Positions 43,040-51,799 of a DNA stretch of 64,000 nucleotides are shown in pieces; positions within the stretch are counted from its first letter, which is position 1; each line of letters opens with the position of its first letter. The stretch is from Streptomyces smyrnaeus (GTDB lineage Bacteria; Actinomycetota; Actinomycetes; Streptomycetales; Streptomycetaceae), in assembly GCF_017676345.1 (NCBI RefSeq), contig NZ_JAFFZM010000019.1, positions 62,001 to 126,000 on the forward strand, in the 5' to 3' direction. The position numbers and the translations under genes were made by a program. The notes beneath the pieces are model-generated. The model was not told where the DNA came from and ran no database searches. It saw only the letters and a list, made by a program, of their open reading frames with translations.

Positions 43040-43300
43040 TCACTCGTCCGACTGCGTTCGGTTGTCGTCCGAGCCCTCGCTGGTCAGCAGCCAGGAGCGG
43101 GCGGGTTCGGCGGCACGGGTGGTGTCCACCGTGAGGTGGAGACGTGTGCCGCCCTCCTGGCCGACGGGGTAGCTGCGTTGCTCCGTGGAATCGAAGCAGC
43201 GTCGGAGAACCTCCGCCACCTGACGTGCCGTCTCCGGGGACGCCGCGACGATACGGACCTCGGCGTGTCCGGCCGAGGGCACGGGTTCTGCTGGTTTCAT
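43040..43300 (-). CDS. Small hypothetical protein
   Basis: 86 residues from the ATG at 43300 after AAGGGAAA. It reads as a small alpha/beta domain: AEVRIVAASPETARQVAEVLRRCF then GGTRLHLTVDTTR, with an acidic tail. No family was recognised. It follows the small membrane protein by 179 bp on the same strand and may share its transcript. Confidence 0.65.
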   Translation of the reverse strand: MKPAEPVPSAGHAEVRIVAASPETARQVAEVLRRCFDSTEQRSYPVGQEGGTRLHLTVDTTRAAEPARSWLLTSEGSDDNRTQSDE

Positions 43301-43479
43301 CGTTTCCCTTGTTTCTGGCTGACACGGGGAGTCAGCGGCGTTCCTCCGGCTGATGTGGGGCCGGAGGAACCGTGTGCTGTATCGGGGCCGTGCGCGTCGG
43401 TGCAGCGCCCACGCCCTGGTGGACGCGTCCCGGCCGGACATGCCGTGATCAGGCGCGCCCTGGTCAGGAAGGGTAAGGG

Positions 43480-43683
43480 TCACTCGCGGTTTCCGTCGTG
43501 ATGTCCGGCGGCGCTGTCGGCCGGTCGGCGGCGCTTCCGGCGTCGGCTGCGGCGCACCGGCAGTGCGGCGCCGTAGCGGAAAGCCGCGATCCGCTGGTCG
43601 TGCTGGGCGTTGAGCCGGTGGATCAGCAGAACTCCCAGAGCGATCATCGCGATGACCACGGCAACGGTGACAAGAGCGTCCAT
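43480..43683 (-). CDS. Small single-pass membrane protein
   Basis: 67 residues from the ATG at 43683 after a GGAGAGGTG site. One helix (MDALVTVAVVIAMIALGVLLI) is followed by a very basic tail (RRSRRRKRRRP) that should face the cytoplasm. It begins 5 bp after the DUF5994 gene, so the two form an operon. Function unknown. Confidence 0.75.
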   Translation of the reverse strand: MDALVTVAVVIAMIALGVLLIHRLNAQHDQRIAAFRYGAALPVRRSRRRKRRRPADSAAGHHDGNRE

Positions 43684-43688
43684 TGCTC

Positions 43689-44273
43689 TCACCTCTCCAA
43701 GGTGGCGGAGGCCCGGAGCCCGGTCGAGTGCCCGGGCGGGGGCGCGGCCCCGCCCTCGGCGTCCCACTCCGCTGTCCGGCCCCGATCCTCGGCGGCGTCG
43801 CGGATCCTGTGCTCGTCGTCCATCAGCATGCGGGCGGTGAGGAGACTCCCCGGGACGGCTGCGGCGGACATCAGCCGGTCGGCGGAGGCCGCAGTGGTTT
43901 CCGGCGGGATCACCAGCAGATCCCAGCGTCCACGGTCGGCGGTGTAGGAGAGCAGTATCAGTTTGTGTGGGTCCTGCTCTTTACTGAACCAGCCGACGCC
44001 CACCGTGTGCCCGGCGACGGGCACCTTCCGCGGGATCACCGGCCAGTGCGTCGGATTCACCGTGACACGGGTGATCCGGCCCCAGCACACGTCCAGCCTG
44101 GCTGTCAGGGTGGGCAACTCGCGGAAGAGATCCCGGGACCGCGGCCACCAGGCGCCGTCGAGCAGTCCCGGAGGCGCGTTCGCGGGGGTCAGTGCCAGGC
44201 GGACCGGTGGCGGGGACACGCGCTCATCAGTGGTCGAGGGGTCGGTGGTCGTGCGGTCGGTGGTCGCGGTCAT
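43689..44273 (-). CDS. DUF5994 family protein
   Basis: 194 residues from the ATG at 44273; other starts upstream are open. The core is PGLLDGAWWPRSRDLFRELP, then RITRVTVNPTHWPVIPRKVPV and a C-terminal WDLLVIPPETTAASADRLM. It is paralogous to the divergent gene at 44618-45145. The family is streptomycete-rich and has no known function. The small membrane protein gene follows at once. Confidence 0.82.
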   Translation of the reverse strand: MTATTDRTTTDPSTTDERVSPPPVRLALTPANAPPGLLDGAWWPRSRDLFRELPTLTARLDVCWGRITRVTVNPTHWPVIPRKVPVAGHTVGVGWFSKEQDPHKLILLSYTADRGRWDLLVIPPETTAASADRLMSAAAVPGSLLTARMLMDDEHRIRDAAEDRGRTAEWDAEGGAAPPPGHSTGLRASATLER

Positions 44274-44405
44274 CGCGCGCGCCTGACTCCGGGCTCGTCT
44301 TCGAGCTCCGGCGTTGTTGCTCGCCGGGAGCGGCACCGGCACGGGAGCCGATGTGCGAAGTACTTCCGGTAGCTCCACACTACTCCGGTCCATGGGCCGG
44401 ACCGA

Positions 44406-44456
44406 ATGTCTCGCGGCCACTGATGTCCCGCGGCCACCGATGTCTCGCGGATGCGG
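44406..44456. repeat. 17-bp tandem repeat between the DUF5994 genes
   Basis: ATGTCTCGCGGCCACTG, ATGTCCCGCGGCCACCG and a partial third ATGTCTCGCGG start at 44406, 44423 and 44440. It lies midway between the two divergent paralogues, where shared control sites would be expected. Confidence 0.7.
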
Positions 44457-44617
44457 CTGCACCCGGCCTTGCGGACGAGCCTGCGGCCCGGCAGCCGGGT
44501 ACGGTTGAACACCTGGAAGATTTCGCGGCGGCGACCCCAGTGGTTCTGTCCCAAGCTCACAAGCTCGCAGGCCCACGGGCTGTCCGGCGAAGATGTCGAG
44601 CCCCGAGGGAACCCACC

Positions 44618-45145
44618 ATGGCCGACTCCGACACCCCACACCCCCCGCGGCCCGTGCCGGGCGGGCTCCACCATTCGGTGAAGCCCGGGACAGCGCTGCT
44701 GAGGCTGGAGACGACACGGCTCCGTGAGGGGATCCTCGACGGTGCATGGTGGCCGCGCTCTCATGACATCGCTGCCGAACTACCGCGTCTGATCACCGAG
44801 TTGAGTCGGCGTCTCGGGCCGATCACCCGGGTCGGTCTGGACGCCAGTGCGTGGGAGGAACTGCCGACACGACTGGTCATCGACGACCGTGTCGTGCACC
44901 TCGACGCCTTCCCGGTCGGCGACGACACCGTCCTCATCACCCGGGGCGACCGGGATCATTTCTCCCTCCTGGTCGTTCCCCCGCAGGCGACGCCCGAGGC
45001 GGCCCGGGCCGCGATGGCCCAGGCGGTGCGGGCCGACAACATCTCCGCGGCCGAGCAGATCCTCATCGACACCGGCACCAACCCCGCCCACCCGGACCCC
45101 GCAGAACCCGGTCGCGAGGGCCGGCCGGACGGTGACTCGCCCTGA
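44618..45145 (+). CDS. DUF5994 family protein (paralogue)
   Basis: 175 residues from the ATG at 44618 after GAGGGAA. The shared core reads REGILDGAWWPRSHDIAAELP, GPITRVGLDASAWEELPTR and HFSLLVVPPQATPEAARAAM. It is divergent from the other DUF5994 gene with a 344-bp gap. Function unknown. Confidence 0.82.
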   Translation: MADSDTPHPPRPVPGGLHHSVKPGTALLRLETTRLREGILDGAWWPRSHDIAAELPRLITELSRRLGPITRVGLDASAWEELPTRLVIDDRVVHLDAFPVGDDTVLITRGDRDHFSLLVVPPQATPEAARAAMAQAVRADNISAAEQILIDTGTNPAHPDPAEPGREGRPDGDSP

Positions 45146-45230
45146 TGTCGCTCGCTCGTTCGCAGTCTCCTCTCCTGAAGCCGGCGACCCGCGCGGCATC
45201 CAGCATCACAGCGGACGCGGGGCGGGCGGG

Positions 45231-46157
45231 TCAGCGGCTCCAGGCGGGGGCGCGGTCGAGGTGGAGGGCATGGCCGGTGGTCAGTGCCTGCGCCGCGCGC
45301 TCCGCTGTGGCGCCGCTCAGTCCCGCCCCGAGCAGGGCGCGGAGAGCGAGCACCTGGGCGGCCATCATGGCGATGACGGGGTTGCCGGAGGTCAGATAGG
45401 GCTCGCAGCCGGGATCGGCCAGGTCGGCCGGGGTCAGCCGGCGCCCGGCGCGCAACTCCTCGATGAGGGCTTCGATGCGCGTACGCAGCGCGCCGGGTGC
45501 TTCCTGGGCGGCCCATCGCAGATACGGGAGCTCGCGCGTGCCCATGGCGACAACGACGGTCTCGGCCATCCGCCGTACGACCGGATCGACGTGCAGCAGT
45601 TCGTGGGCCTGGCAGACCGGGATGCACGTACAGACCTTGTTGCAGGTGCAGATCGTGCCCCCGCTGCCGCCCCCGACCGTCGTGCCTCCGGTGGTGCCGT
45701 ACGTGGGATCGACCGGATCGGGATAGCGGTCGGAGGGTGCCGGTTGTGTCGGATACGCCGGAGACGTCGGCGGGGCGGAGGACGGCGGCCTCGAGGAGGG
45801 GGTCGGCGAATCCGTCTCGGTGGGCGACGGGGAGGAGGGGGTCGAGTCGGTGGGGGAGGGGGATCCGCTGCCGGAGTCGCTGGGGGAGGGGGACGGGGAC
45901 TTGGAGTCGTCGTCGCCGCACCCGCTGAGCAGGAGGGCCGCGGCGACCGACGAGGCGATGCCGGCGCCGAGGAAGCCGCGCCGCCCCGACTTCGCCGCCC
46001 AGGGCGGCCGGGTGATGGGCAGGACTTCGACAGGCCCGGTGGAGCCGTCGGCGTTCACCCGTTGGATCTCGTAGTGCGGGGCGGGCTGCGGCTGCTCGGC
46101 TCCGGCCTTTCCCGGTCGCCTCGGCTCCGGCCAGGGCAGCATGACGTCATTCATCAC
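45231..46157 (-). CDS. Tat lipoprotein with CxC-x3-CxC-x3-C motif, probable radical SAM substrate
   Basis: 308 residues from the GTG at 46157 (ATG 3 bp on). A long N-terminus (1-55) with PHYEIQRVNADGSTGPVEVL precedes a twin-Arg signal (SGRRGFLGAGIAS, 57-69) and a lipobox LLSGC (Cys80). A Ser/Pro/Thr spacer (about 86-150) leads to GGTICTCNKVCTCIPVC with Cys170, 172, 176, 178 and 182. A helical C-terminus follows (HVDPVVRRMAETVVVAMG, YLRWAAQEA, RIEALIEELRAG). The start overlaps the radical SAM stop by 4 bp. Export by Tat after modification in the cytoplasm is inferred. I do not recognise a named family. Confidence 0.82.
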   Translation of the reverse strand: MMNDVMLPWPEPRRPGKAGAEQPQPAPHYEIQRVNADGSTGPVEVLPITRPPWAAKSGRRGFLGAGIASSVAAALLLSGCGDDDSKSPSPSPSDSGSGSPSPTDSTPSSPSPTETDSPTPSSRPPSSAPPTSPAYPTQPAPSDRYPDPVDPTYGTTGGTTVGGGSGGTICTCNKVCTCIPVCQAHELLHVDPVVRRMAETVVVAMGTRELPYLRWAAQEAPGALRTRIEALIEELRAGRRLTPADLADPGCEPYLTSGNPVIAMMAAQVLALRALLGAGLSGATAERAAQALTTGHALHLDRAPAWSR

Positions 46158-47673
46158 GGCCTCCGTGAAGGGCGCAGGGCTCGCCGTCGTGGCCGTCGCG
46201 CCAGATGAGGCCGCCCGATGTCGCGATGCGGGTGAGGAGCTGGTCCTTCACCAGCTCCCGGGTGATGTGGCAGCGCTGCGATCCGGCGAATTCGCCGCGT
46301 CCGTTGGCGGACAGGGACTTGTGGTAGCAGTCGCCCGCGCAGTTCCACTTGGCGAAGCACCCGTCGCAGAAGGAGCGGTGCTCGACGCCCAGGCCGCGCA
46401 GCCGGTCGAGCGCGTCCATGTCGAACGTGTAGCCGTCCGGCCCGGGCCCCGACGAACCGTAGAAAAAGATGTCCGCGAACTCGTTCTCCTCGGAGAACGC
46501 CTCGAAGCACGCCGACACGTTTCCCGAGGGACTCAGGCAGAAGTTGTCCTGGGTGACGCCGCAGAAGTGATTGGTGAGCGTCCCCACCCGGGCCGCGCTG
46601 TAGATCAGTTCGTGGCCGAAGCGGGCGGCGCGTACCTGGGCCTCCCGGTATGCGGCGATGAAATCCTCGGTCTCGGCGTCCGGTTCCCCCTCGTGCCGTC
46701 CCAACTGGTAGGCGGGTTCCACTTGTACGCGCTTGGGGGTGAAGTTCGACAGGATGAACTCGATGGAGTCCGGCAGGAGCGGGATCTGTTCGGCCGTGAC
46801 GGTCAGCCGTACCGCGTAGGGATAGCCCGCTTCGGTGAAGCGCTTCATGGTGCGCATGACGCGAGGGCTGGACCCTTTGCCCTGAGCGGTCGGCCGATGC
46901 TTGTCGTGCACCTCGGGCAGGCCGTCGAACGACAGGCTCATGCCGCCGTCGAGGTTGGCGATCATCCAGTCGATCTGCCGGTCGGTGAATACGCCGTTCC
47001 CCGCGGAGGCCGCGATGACAGCGAGGTCCCCGGCCCGTTCCCGGGCGTATGCCAGCGACTCGGTCATGAGGTTCCAGTGGACGCTCGGCTCCCCGCCACC
47101 GTGGTAGTTCACCCCGGCGTACGGCGCCCCCGCGCGCCTGGCGTTGTCGATGACGAAGTCGATGCCCCGCTTGGCGACATCCATCGTCATGTAGGTGGCG
47201 GGGGTGTCGCCCGCCGAGGCGTAGCAGTAGGTGCAGCGCAGATTGCACGCCGTCGTCAGAAAGAGCGTCACCTCGGTCGGTGACGGAGCGCCCCGGCGGT
47301 GTGTGACGGGCGAGGGAGGAGTTCTCAGCAGCCCGGCCTCTCGGGCGAACGCCGCCACGCTTCCCTCGTTCTCCTCATCGCCTCCGCCGCCTTTGCCGCC
47401 TCCACCACCCTTGCCGACTTCGCGGCTGCCGCCGTCTCCGGCGCTTCCGCCGTCTTCGCCGCTCCCACCGTCTCCGCTGCTCTCACCGGCCAGCACGCCG
47501 GGAAGCGCACCTACCAGGCCCTTCGTGGCGGCGAAGGCGACACCGTGCAGCGGTGCGTAGACCAGGTACGCCTCGTCCTCCAGTGGGATCGCGAAAATGT
47601 CCCGGGCTCCGTCCAAAGAATCGCTCCAGCCGCTCGTCGCCGGTCCTGTCGTCGCGCAACCGCATCGGACCAC
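46154..47673 (-). CDS. Radical SAM/SPASM enzyme, probable peptide or protein maturase
   Basis: Up to 505-508 residues from the GTG at 47673; a TTG at 47616 has a better GGAG site. The N-terminal part reads IPLEDEAYLVYAPLHGVAFA, common in maturase-type radical SAM proteins. A Gly/Ser/Asp/Lys-rich insert (about 64-104) follows. The SAM cluster is CNLRCTYC (Cys143, 147, 150) with GGGEPSVHW downstream. The C-terminal SPASM region has FCGVTQDNFCLSPSGNVSACFE, FCDGCFAKWNCAGDCYHKSL and a last QRCHITRE. Such enzymes make thioether, C-C or other crosslinks. The coupled Cys-rich lipoprotein is the likely target. Confidence 0.9.
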
Positions 47674-47981
47674 AACTCACTGCGTTCTTCGGCCGACTCA
47701 CGGATTGCCCACGAAAGCACCGGCGTTCCCCCATACTGTGCGCCCACAGCGGCGTGCCCTGGCCGAACCGGCCGTCGGGCGACTGGCCGACCGGGCGACC
47801 TGCCGACGGTGTCCCGGGTCTTCGGCTTCCGGGCGAGTGCCCCGACGTCCAGGCAAGCACGATTCACCCGGGATGGGAACGCCCGGGACTGCAGGCCGTT
47901 GGATCCCCGTGCTGGCCTCGTCCCACCCTTCCCACCCTCACCTGGCGTTGCCGGGCGCGTGGCGACTCACCGGGATCCGCG
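47674..47981. other. 308-bp gap before the radical SAM gene
   Basis: It separates the arsenite methyltransferase stop from the radical SAM start. A promoter for the radical SAM operon should lie here; AGTATGG on the minus strand near 47735 is a weak -10 candidate. No gene is supported. Confidence 0.35.
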
Positions 47982-48761
47982 TCAGCGGGGGCTGGTTGCC
48001 GGCTCCGCTGCTGTGGTGGCCGGCTTCGTCGCGCGTACGACGGCGGAGTGCATGCCGTCGGCGACCTGGTGGGTCGGTGTGATGTCGATGGACGTGAACC
48101 CGGCCGCCTCGAGGCCCTGCCGGTATTCGGTGAACGAGAGGGCTCCGGCGATGCAGCCGACGTAGTCGCCTCGTTCGGCCCGCTGTTCGGGGTTCAGGCG
48201 GTCCTCCGCGACGACGTCGGACACGCCGATACGGCCGCCCGGGCGCAGGACGCGGAAGGCCTCGCTGAAGACGGCGGGCTTGTCCGTGGAGAGGTTGATG
48301 ACGCAGTTGGAAATGATGACGTCGATGGTGTGCGCGGGAAGCGGGACGGCCTCGATGGTGCCCTTGAGGAACTCGACATTGGTGGCGCCTGCCTTCTCCT
48401 TGTTGGCCAGCGCGAGGGCGAGCATCTCCTCGGTCATGTCGAGCCCGTACGCCTTGCCGGTGGGGCCGACACGGCGGGCCGAGAGGAGGACGTCGATGCC
48501 GCCGCCGGAGCCGAGGTCCAGGACGTGCTCTCCCTCGTGGAGCTCGGCGACAGCGGTGGGGTTGCCGCAGCCCAAAGATGCGGCGACCGCCTCGACGGGA
48601 AGGTCATCGCGCTGGTCGGGGGCGTAGAGAGCCCCACCGAAGGTGTCGTCGATCTCCACTGTCTCCGGGCCGCAGCACCCGGCGTTCCCCTCGGCAACCT
48701 GCACGGCTGCGGCGGCGTACCGCCGACGGACGGTCTCGCGCAGTTCGTTCGTCTCACTCAT
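47982..48761 (-). CDS. arsM: Arsenite methyltransferase
   Basis: 259 residues from the ATG at 48761. It begins MSETNELRETVRRRYAAAA, then AEGNAGCCGPE with the family Cys pair. The SAM motif is VLDLGSGGGIDVLLSARRVG. SNCVINLSTDKPAVFSEAFRVLRPGGR and YVGCIAGAL carry the conserved As-binding Cys. It methylates As(III) stepwise, giving resistance or volatile products. No arsR, arsB or arsC adjoins it. An inverted repeat lies upstream. Confidence 0.92.
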   Translation of the reverse strand: MSETNELRETVRRRYAAAAVQVAEGNAGCCGPETVEIDDTFGGALYAPDQRDDLPVEAVAASLGCGNPTAVAELHEGEHVLDLGSGGGIDVLLSARRVGPTGKAYGLDMTEEMLALALANKEKAGATNVEFLKGTIEAVPLPAHTIDVIISNCVINLSTDKPAVFSEAFRVLRPGGRIGVSDVVAEDRLNPEQRAERGDYVGCIAGALSFTEYRQGLEAAGFTSIDITPTHQVADGMHSAVVRATKPATTAAEPATSPR

Positions 48762-48845
48762 GGTGCGCTCCTCACGGCAGGGCGGGGCAGGGGAGGGAAC
48801 GGAAGGTCGGGTCGGGGGGCCGGGGATCGGACCCGGGAGCCCTGT

Positions 48846-48884
48846 TTCGATGCCTCTGAATACAAGGCTGGACGCTGCATCGAA
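48846..48884 (-). promoter_or_regulatory. Putative arsM operator and promoter
   Basis: TTCGATGC and GCATCGAA form an 8-bp inverted repeat with 23 bp between. TTGACA (minus strand, about 48889-48894) lies just upstream as a -35. ArsR-type repressors bind such sites, but no arsR gene is in the window. Confidence 0.45.
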
Positions 48885-49049
48885 GGGTGTCAAGATAGAA
48901 GGATGTCGAATCAGGATTCCTGGTCGCCCCCGTTCACCCGCATCCTCCCGCTCCGCGTGGCCGCCTACGGGGCTGTTCGTATGGCCGTTCGTATCGCCCT
49001 CGAGGTGCGGGTTAGCATATGAGCACCGCCTAGCTCGAAAGATAAATCT

Positions 49050-50495
49050 GTGACTGTCAACGACGACGTGTTCACCAACTGGAAGCACCGCGAGGAAATC
49101 GCGGAGTCGATGATCCCGATCATCGGGAAGCTGCACCGGGAGCGGGACGTCACGGTCCTGCTGCACAGCCGCTCCCTGGTGAACAAGTCGGTGATCAGCA
49201 TCCTCAAGGCCCACCGGTTCGCCCGGCAGATAGCCGGGGCGGAGCTGTCCGTCACCGAGACGCTGCCGTTCCTGCAGGCCCTCACCACGCTCGATCTCGG
49301 CCCCTCCCAGATCGACATCGGCATGCTGGCCGCGACGTACAAGGCCGACGACCGCGGCCTGTCGGTGGAGGAGTTCACGGCGCAGGCCGTGGCCGGTGCG
49401 ACGGGTGCCGACAAGATCGACCGCAGCGCGTCCCGGGATGTCGTGCTCTACGGTTTCGGCCGTATCGGCCGGCTCCTCGCCCGGCTGCTGATCGAGAAGG
49501 CCGGTTCCGGGAACGGACTGCGGCTGCGCGCCATCGTCGTCCGCAAGGGCGCCGGTCAGGATCTCGTCAAGCGTGCCTCACTGCTGCGCCGTGACTCGAT
49601 CCACGGCCAGTTCCAGGGCACCATCACCGTCGACGAGGCGAACAGCACGATCGTCGCCAACGGCAACGAGATCAAGGTGATCTACTCCGACGATCCGACG
49701 ACGGTGGACTACACCGCCTACGGCATCAAGGACGCCATCCTCATCGACAACACCGGCAGGTGGCGGGACCGCGAGGGGCTGTCCAAGCACCTGCGTCCCG
49801 GTGTGGACAAGGTGATCCTGACCGCGCCGGGCAAGGGCGACGTGCCCAACGTGGTGCACGGCGTCAACCACGACATGGTCAAGCCGGACGAGCGCATCAT
49901 CTCCTGCGCGTCCTGCACCACCAACGCCATCGTCCCGCCGCTGAAGGCGATGGCGGACGAGTACGGTGTGCTGCGCGGCCATGTGGAGACCGTCCACTCG
50001 TTCACCAACGACCAGAACCTGCTGGACAATTACCACAAGTCGGACCGTCGTGGCCGTTCGGCGCCGCTCAACATGGTCATCACCGAGACCGGAGCCGCCT
50101 CCGCCGTCGCCAAGGCGCTGCCCGACCTCAAGGCGAAGATCACCGGCAGCTCGATCCGCGTCCCCGTACCGGACGTCTCGATCGCCATCCTCAATCTGCA
50201 GCTCGCACGCGAGACCACCCGCGAAGAAGTGCTCGACCACCTCCGGGACGTCTCTTTGACCTCGCCACTCAAGCGGCAGATCGACTTCACCAGCGCCCCC
50301 GACGCGGTCTCCAACGACTTCATCGGCTCGCGCCACGCCTCGATCGTCGACGCCGGCGCCACCAAGGTCGAGGGCGACAACGCGATTCTCTACCTGTGGT
50401 ACGACAACGAGTTCGGCTACTCCTGCCAGGTCATCCGCGTCGTCCAGCACGTCTCCGGGGCGGAGTACCCGACCTTCCCGGCCCCGCTGGCCTGA
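49050..50495 (+). CDS. gap: Glyceraldehyde-3-phosphate dehydrogenase, long form
   Basis: 481 residues, about 140 longer than the usual 335. The N-terminal extension (1-125) is helical with HREEIAESMIPIIGKLHRERDV. The NAD fold starts at VVLYGFGRIGRLLARLL. The catalytic Cys is in SCASCTTNAIVPPLKAM and the partner His in VHSFTNDQNLLDNYHKSDRR. The C-terminal YDNEFGYSCQVIRVV is normal. Streptomycetes carry such a second GAPDH besides the glycolytic one. The GTG start follows a weak site. It is divergent from arsM. Confidence 0.93.
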   Translation: MTVNDDVFTNWKHREEIAESMIPIIGKLHRERDVTVLLHSRSLVNKSVISILKAHRFARQIAGAELSVTETLPFLQALTTLDLGPSQIDIGMLAATYKADDRGLSVEEFTAQAVAGATGADKIDRSASRDVVLYGFGRIGRLLARLLIEKAGSGNGLRLRAIVVRKGAGQDLVKRASLLRRDSIHGQFQGTITVDEANSTIVANGNEIKVIYSDDPTTVDYTAYGIKDAILIDNTGRWRDREGLSKHLRPGVDKVILTAPGKGDVPNVVHGVNHDMVKPDERIISCASCTTNAIVPPLKAMADEYGVLRGHVETVHSFTNDQNLLDNYHKSDRRGRSAPLNMVITETGAASAVAKALPDLKAKITGSSIRVPVPDVSIAILNLQLARETTREEVLDHLRDVSLTSPLKRQIDFTSAPDAVSNDFIGSRHASIVDAGATKVEGDNAILYLWYDNEFGYSCQVIRVVQHVSGAEYPTFPAPLA

Positions 50496-50508
50496 GGAAC
50501 CGACCGAT

Positions 50509-50533
50509 CCCGCCGGGCCGACGGTTCGGCGGG
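50509..50533. terminator. Hairpin after the GAPDH gene
   Basis: CCCGCCG and CGGCGGG pair around an 11-nt loop, 14 bp past the stop. The rest of the gap to 50644 holds short GGTGCCGGT-like repeats. Confidence 0.6.
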
Positions 50534-50644
50534 CATCGATGCCGGTGCGCGTACCGGCACTGTGCCGGTGGCGGTGCTGGTGCCGGTGCCCGTGCGATTG
50601 CCTTCGCCGTGCCGTAGTCCGTCCGCAGCCGCAGTCTGTCGGCG

Positions 50645-51421
50645 TCAGGAAGGGCTCGGCTCCTGCTTGCCGAGCGGGAGTCCGTGCTCGTCCGCGAAGG
50701 CCCGTCGGCACAAGCCGTGGCAGAAGCCGTACAGGACCCCTTCATGCACCAGGGTGAGAGGGCGGTCGTCGAGGTCCACGCTCATCCCGCAGATCGGATC
50801 GATCAGCTTGCGCTGCGATGGCGATGGCTGCTGCGAAGGGTCCCTCTCCGCGTCGTCCTGCGCGGACTCGTGCTCGGACACGGATTCGGATGCGGACTCG
50901 GGTGCGGACTTCTGTGCGGCGTCCGGCGCAGGGCTCGCCGCCGGGCGGCCGGCGGTGGCGTCCCGGTACGGACGGGAGACGAACTCCGTGAGGTCCAGGC
51001 TGCTCATGGCCTTTCCGTGGATGCCGATGCCGCCCTCCGAGATGCCGTCCACGAGGATCACGGCGTGCGGTTCGCGCCGCAGCCGCTCCGGGTCCCGCCC
51101 CGCGCGGCGCTCGGTCTCGGCCAGCACATCCGTGACGATCTGCACGGTGTACTCGCTCATCTCCTTGCGCCATGAACCCGGAACGGTGACCCGCACCAGG
51201 TAGCGCGGCGGGTCCGCGGGGTCCGCCGCCGGCCGTACGCCGAGTACCCAGGCGGCGGGCTCGTGCACAAGGACCTGTGTGATTGTGCGCTGGGCGTCGA
51301 GGATTTCGATGGCGTGACTGTCGTCCTCGACCATGAGGGTGTCGATGAGCCGCTTCCCCAGCTCCTGCCGCTCCTCCTCACTCAAGGCGCCCTTGGGTGT
51401 GAAGACTTCGATCAGAAGCAT
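50645..51421 (-). CDS. Two-domain protein: tautomerase-like N-terminus and YHS metal-binding domain
   Basis: 258 residues from the ATG at 51421 (GGAGGGG site). Residues 1-65 (MLLIEVFTPKGALSEEERQ to VEDDSHAIEILDAQRTITQVLVHEP) and about 85-150 (RYLVRVTVPGSWRKEMSEY to VILVDGISEGGIGIHGKAM) each resemble 4-oxalocrotonate tautomerase units, but the essential Pro1 is absent (Leu). An Ala/Ser/Glu linker follows. The end is a YHS domain: DPICGMSVDLDDRPLTLVHEG then YGFCHGLCRRAFADEHG, with Cys residues that could bind copper or other metal. Function unknown. Confidence 0.72.
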   Translation of the reverse strand: MLLIEVFTPKGALSEEERQELGKRLIDTLMVEDDSHAIEILDAQRTITQVLVHEPAAWVLGVRPAADPADPPRYLVRVTVPGSWRKEMSEYTVQIVTDVLAETERRAGRDPERLRREPHAVILVDGISEGGIGIHGKAMSSLDLTEFVSRPYRDATAGRPAASPAPDAAQKSAPESASESVSEHESAQDDAERDPSQQPSPSQRKLIDPICGMSVDLDDRPLTLVHEGVLYGFCHGLCRRAFADEHGLPLGKQEPSPS

Positions 51422-51799
51422 GCCGTGCCCCTCCCCGCCAGTCGGTTGCCAGATGCCGACCACGGTACGGGCGGGGGGTATGGGGAGCATCCATCGGAAG
51501 GAGGACCGGCGCGTTACCCCTCCGGGAGTAGCCGAACCGTGGGCCTGCTGCGCTGGGGCCAGTGCTCGGCCCGGACCGGCTCGGGCCGACCCGGCCCGGC
51601 CCGGCTCGCCGCCGGGTGCGGCCTGTAAGCCGGGCGAGCGTCGGTGCAGCCCCAGGGTGGCTGCGGGTACCCGTGCCGCACGCCGGCCCCGGACCACGGC
51701 GCCCCGGACCACCGCGTCCGCACGGGCGCCCGGCAAGCCGGAACGCCAGCGCGTCCCGCAAGCGCGGGCCGCTTTACCGTGAGGGCGCCCCACGGGATA
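51422..51799. other. 378-bp gap before icd, no gene
   Basis: It holds CCGGC/CGGCC-rich short repeats (about 51560-51620) and the promoters of the two divergent genes. ORFs over it are shadows. Confidence 0.35.

Noticed and set aside
45612..45650. CxC motif as a simple iron-sulfur or rubredoxin site
   Set aside because: The spacing does not fit a known Fe-S fold, and the coupled radical SAM gene makes a modified core more likely; kept as a finding instead.
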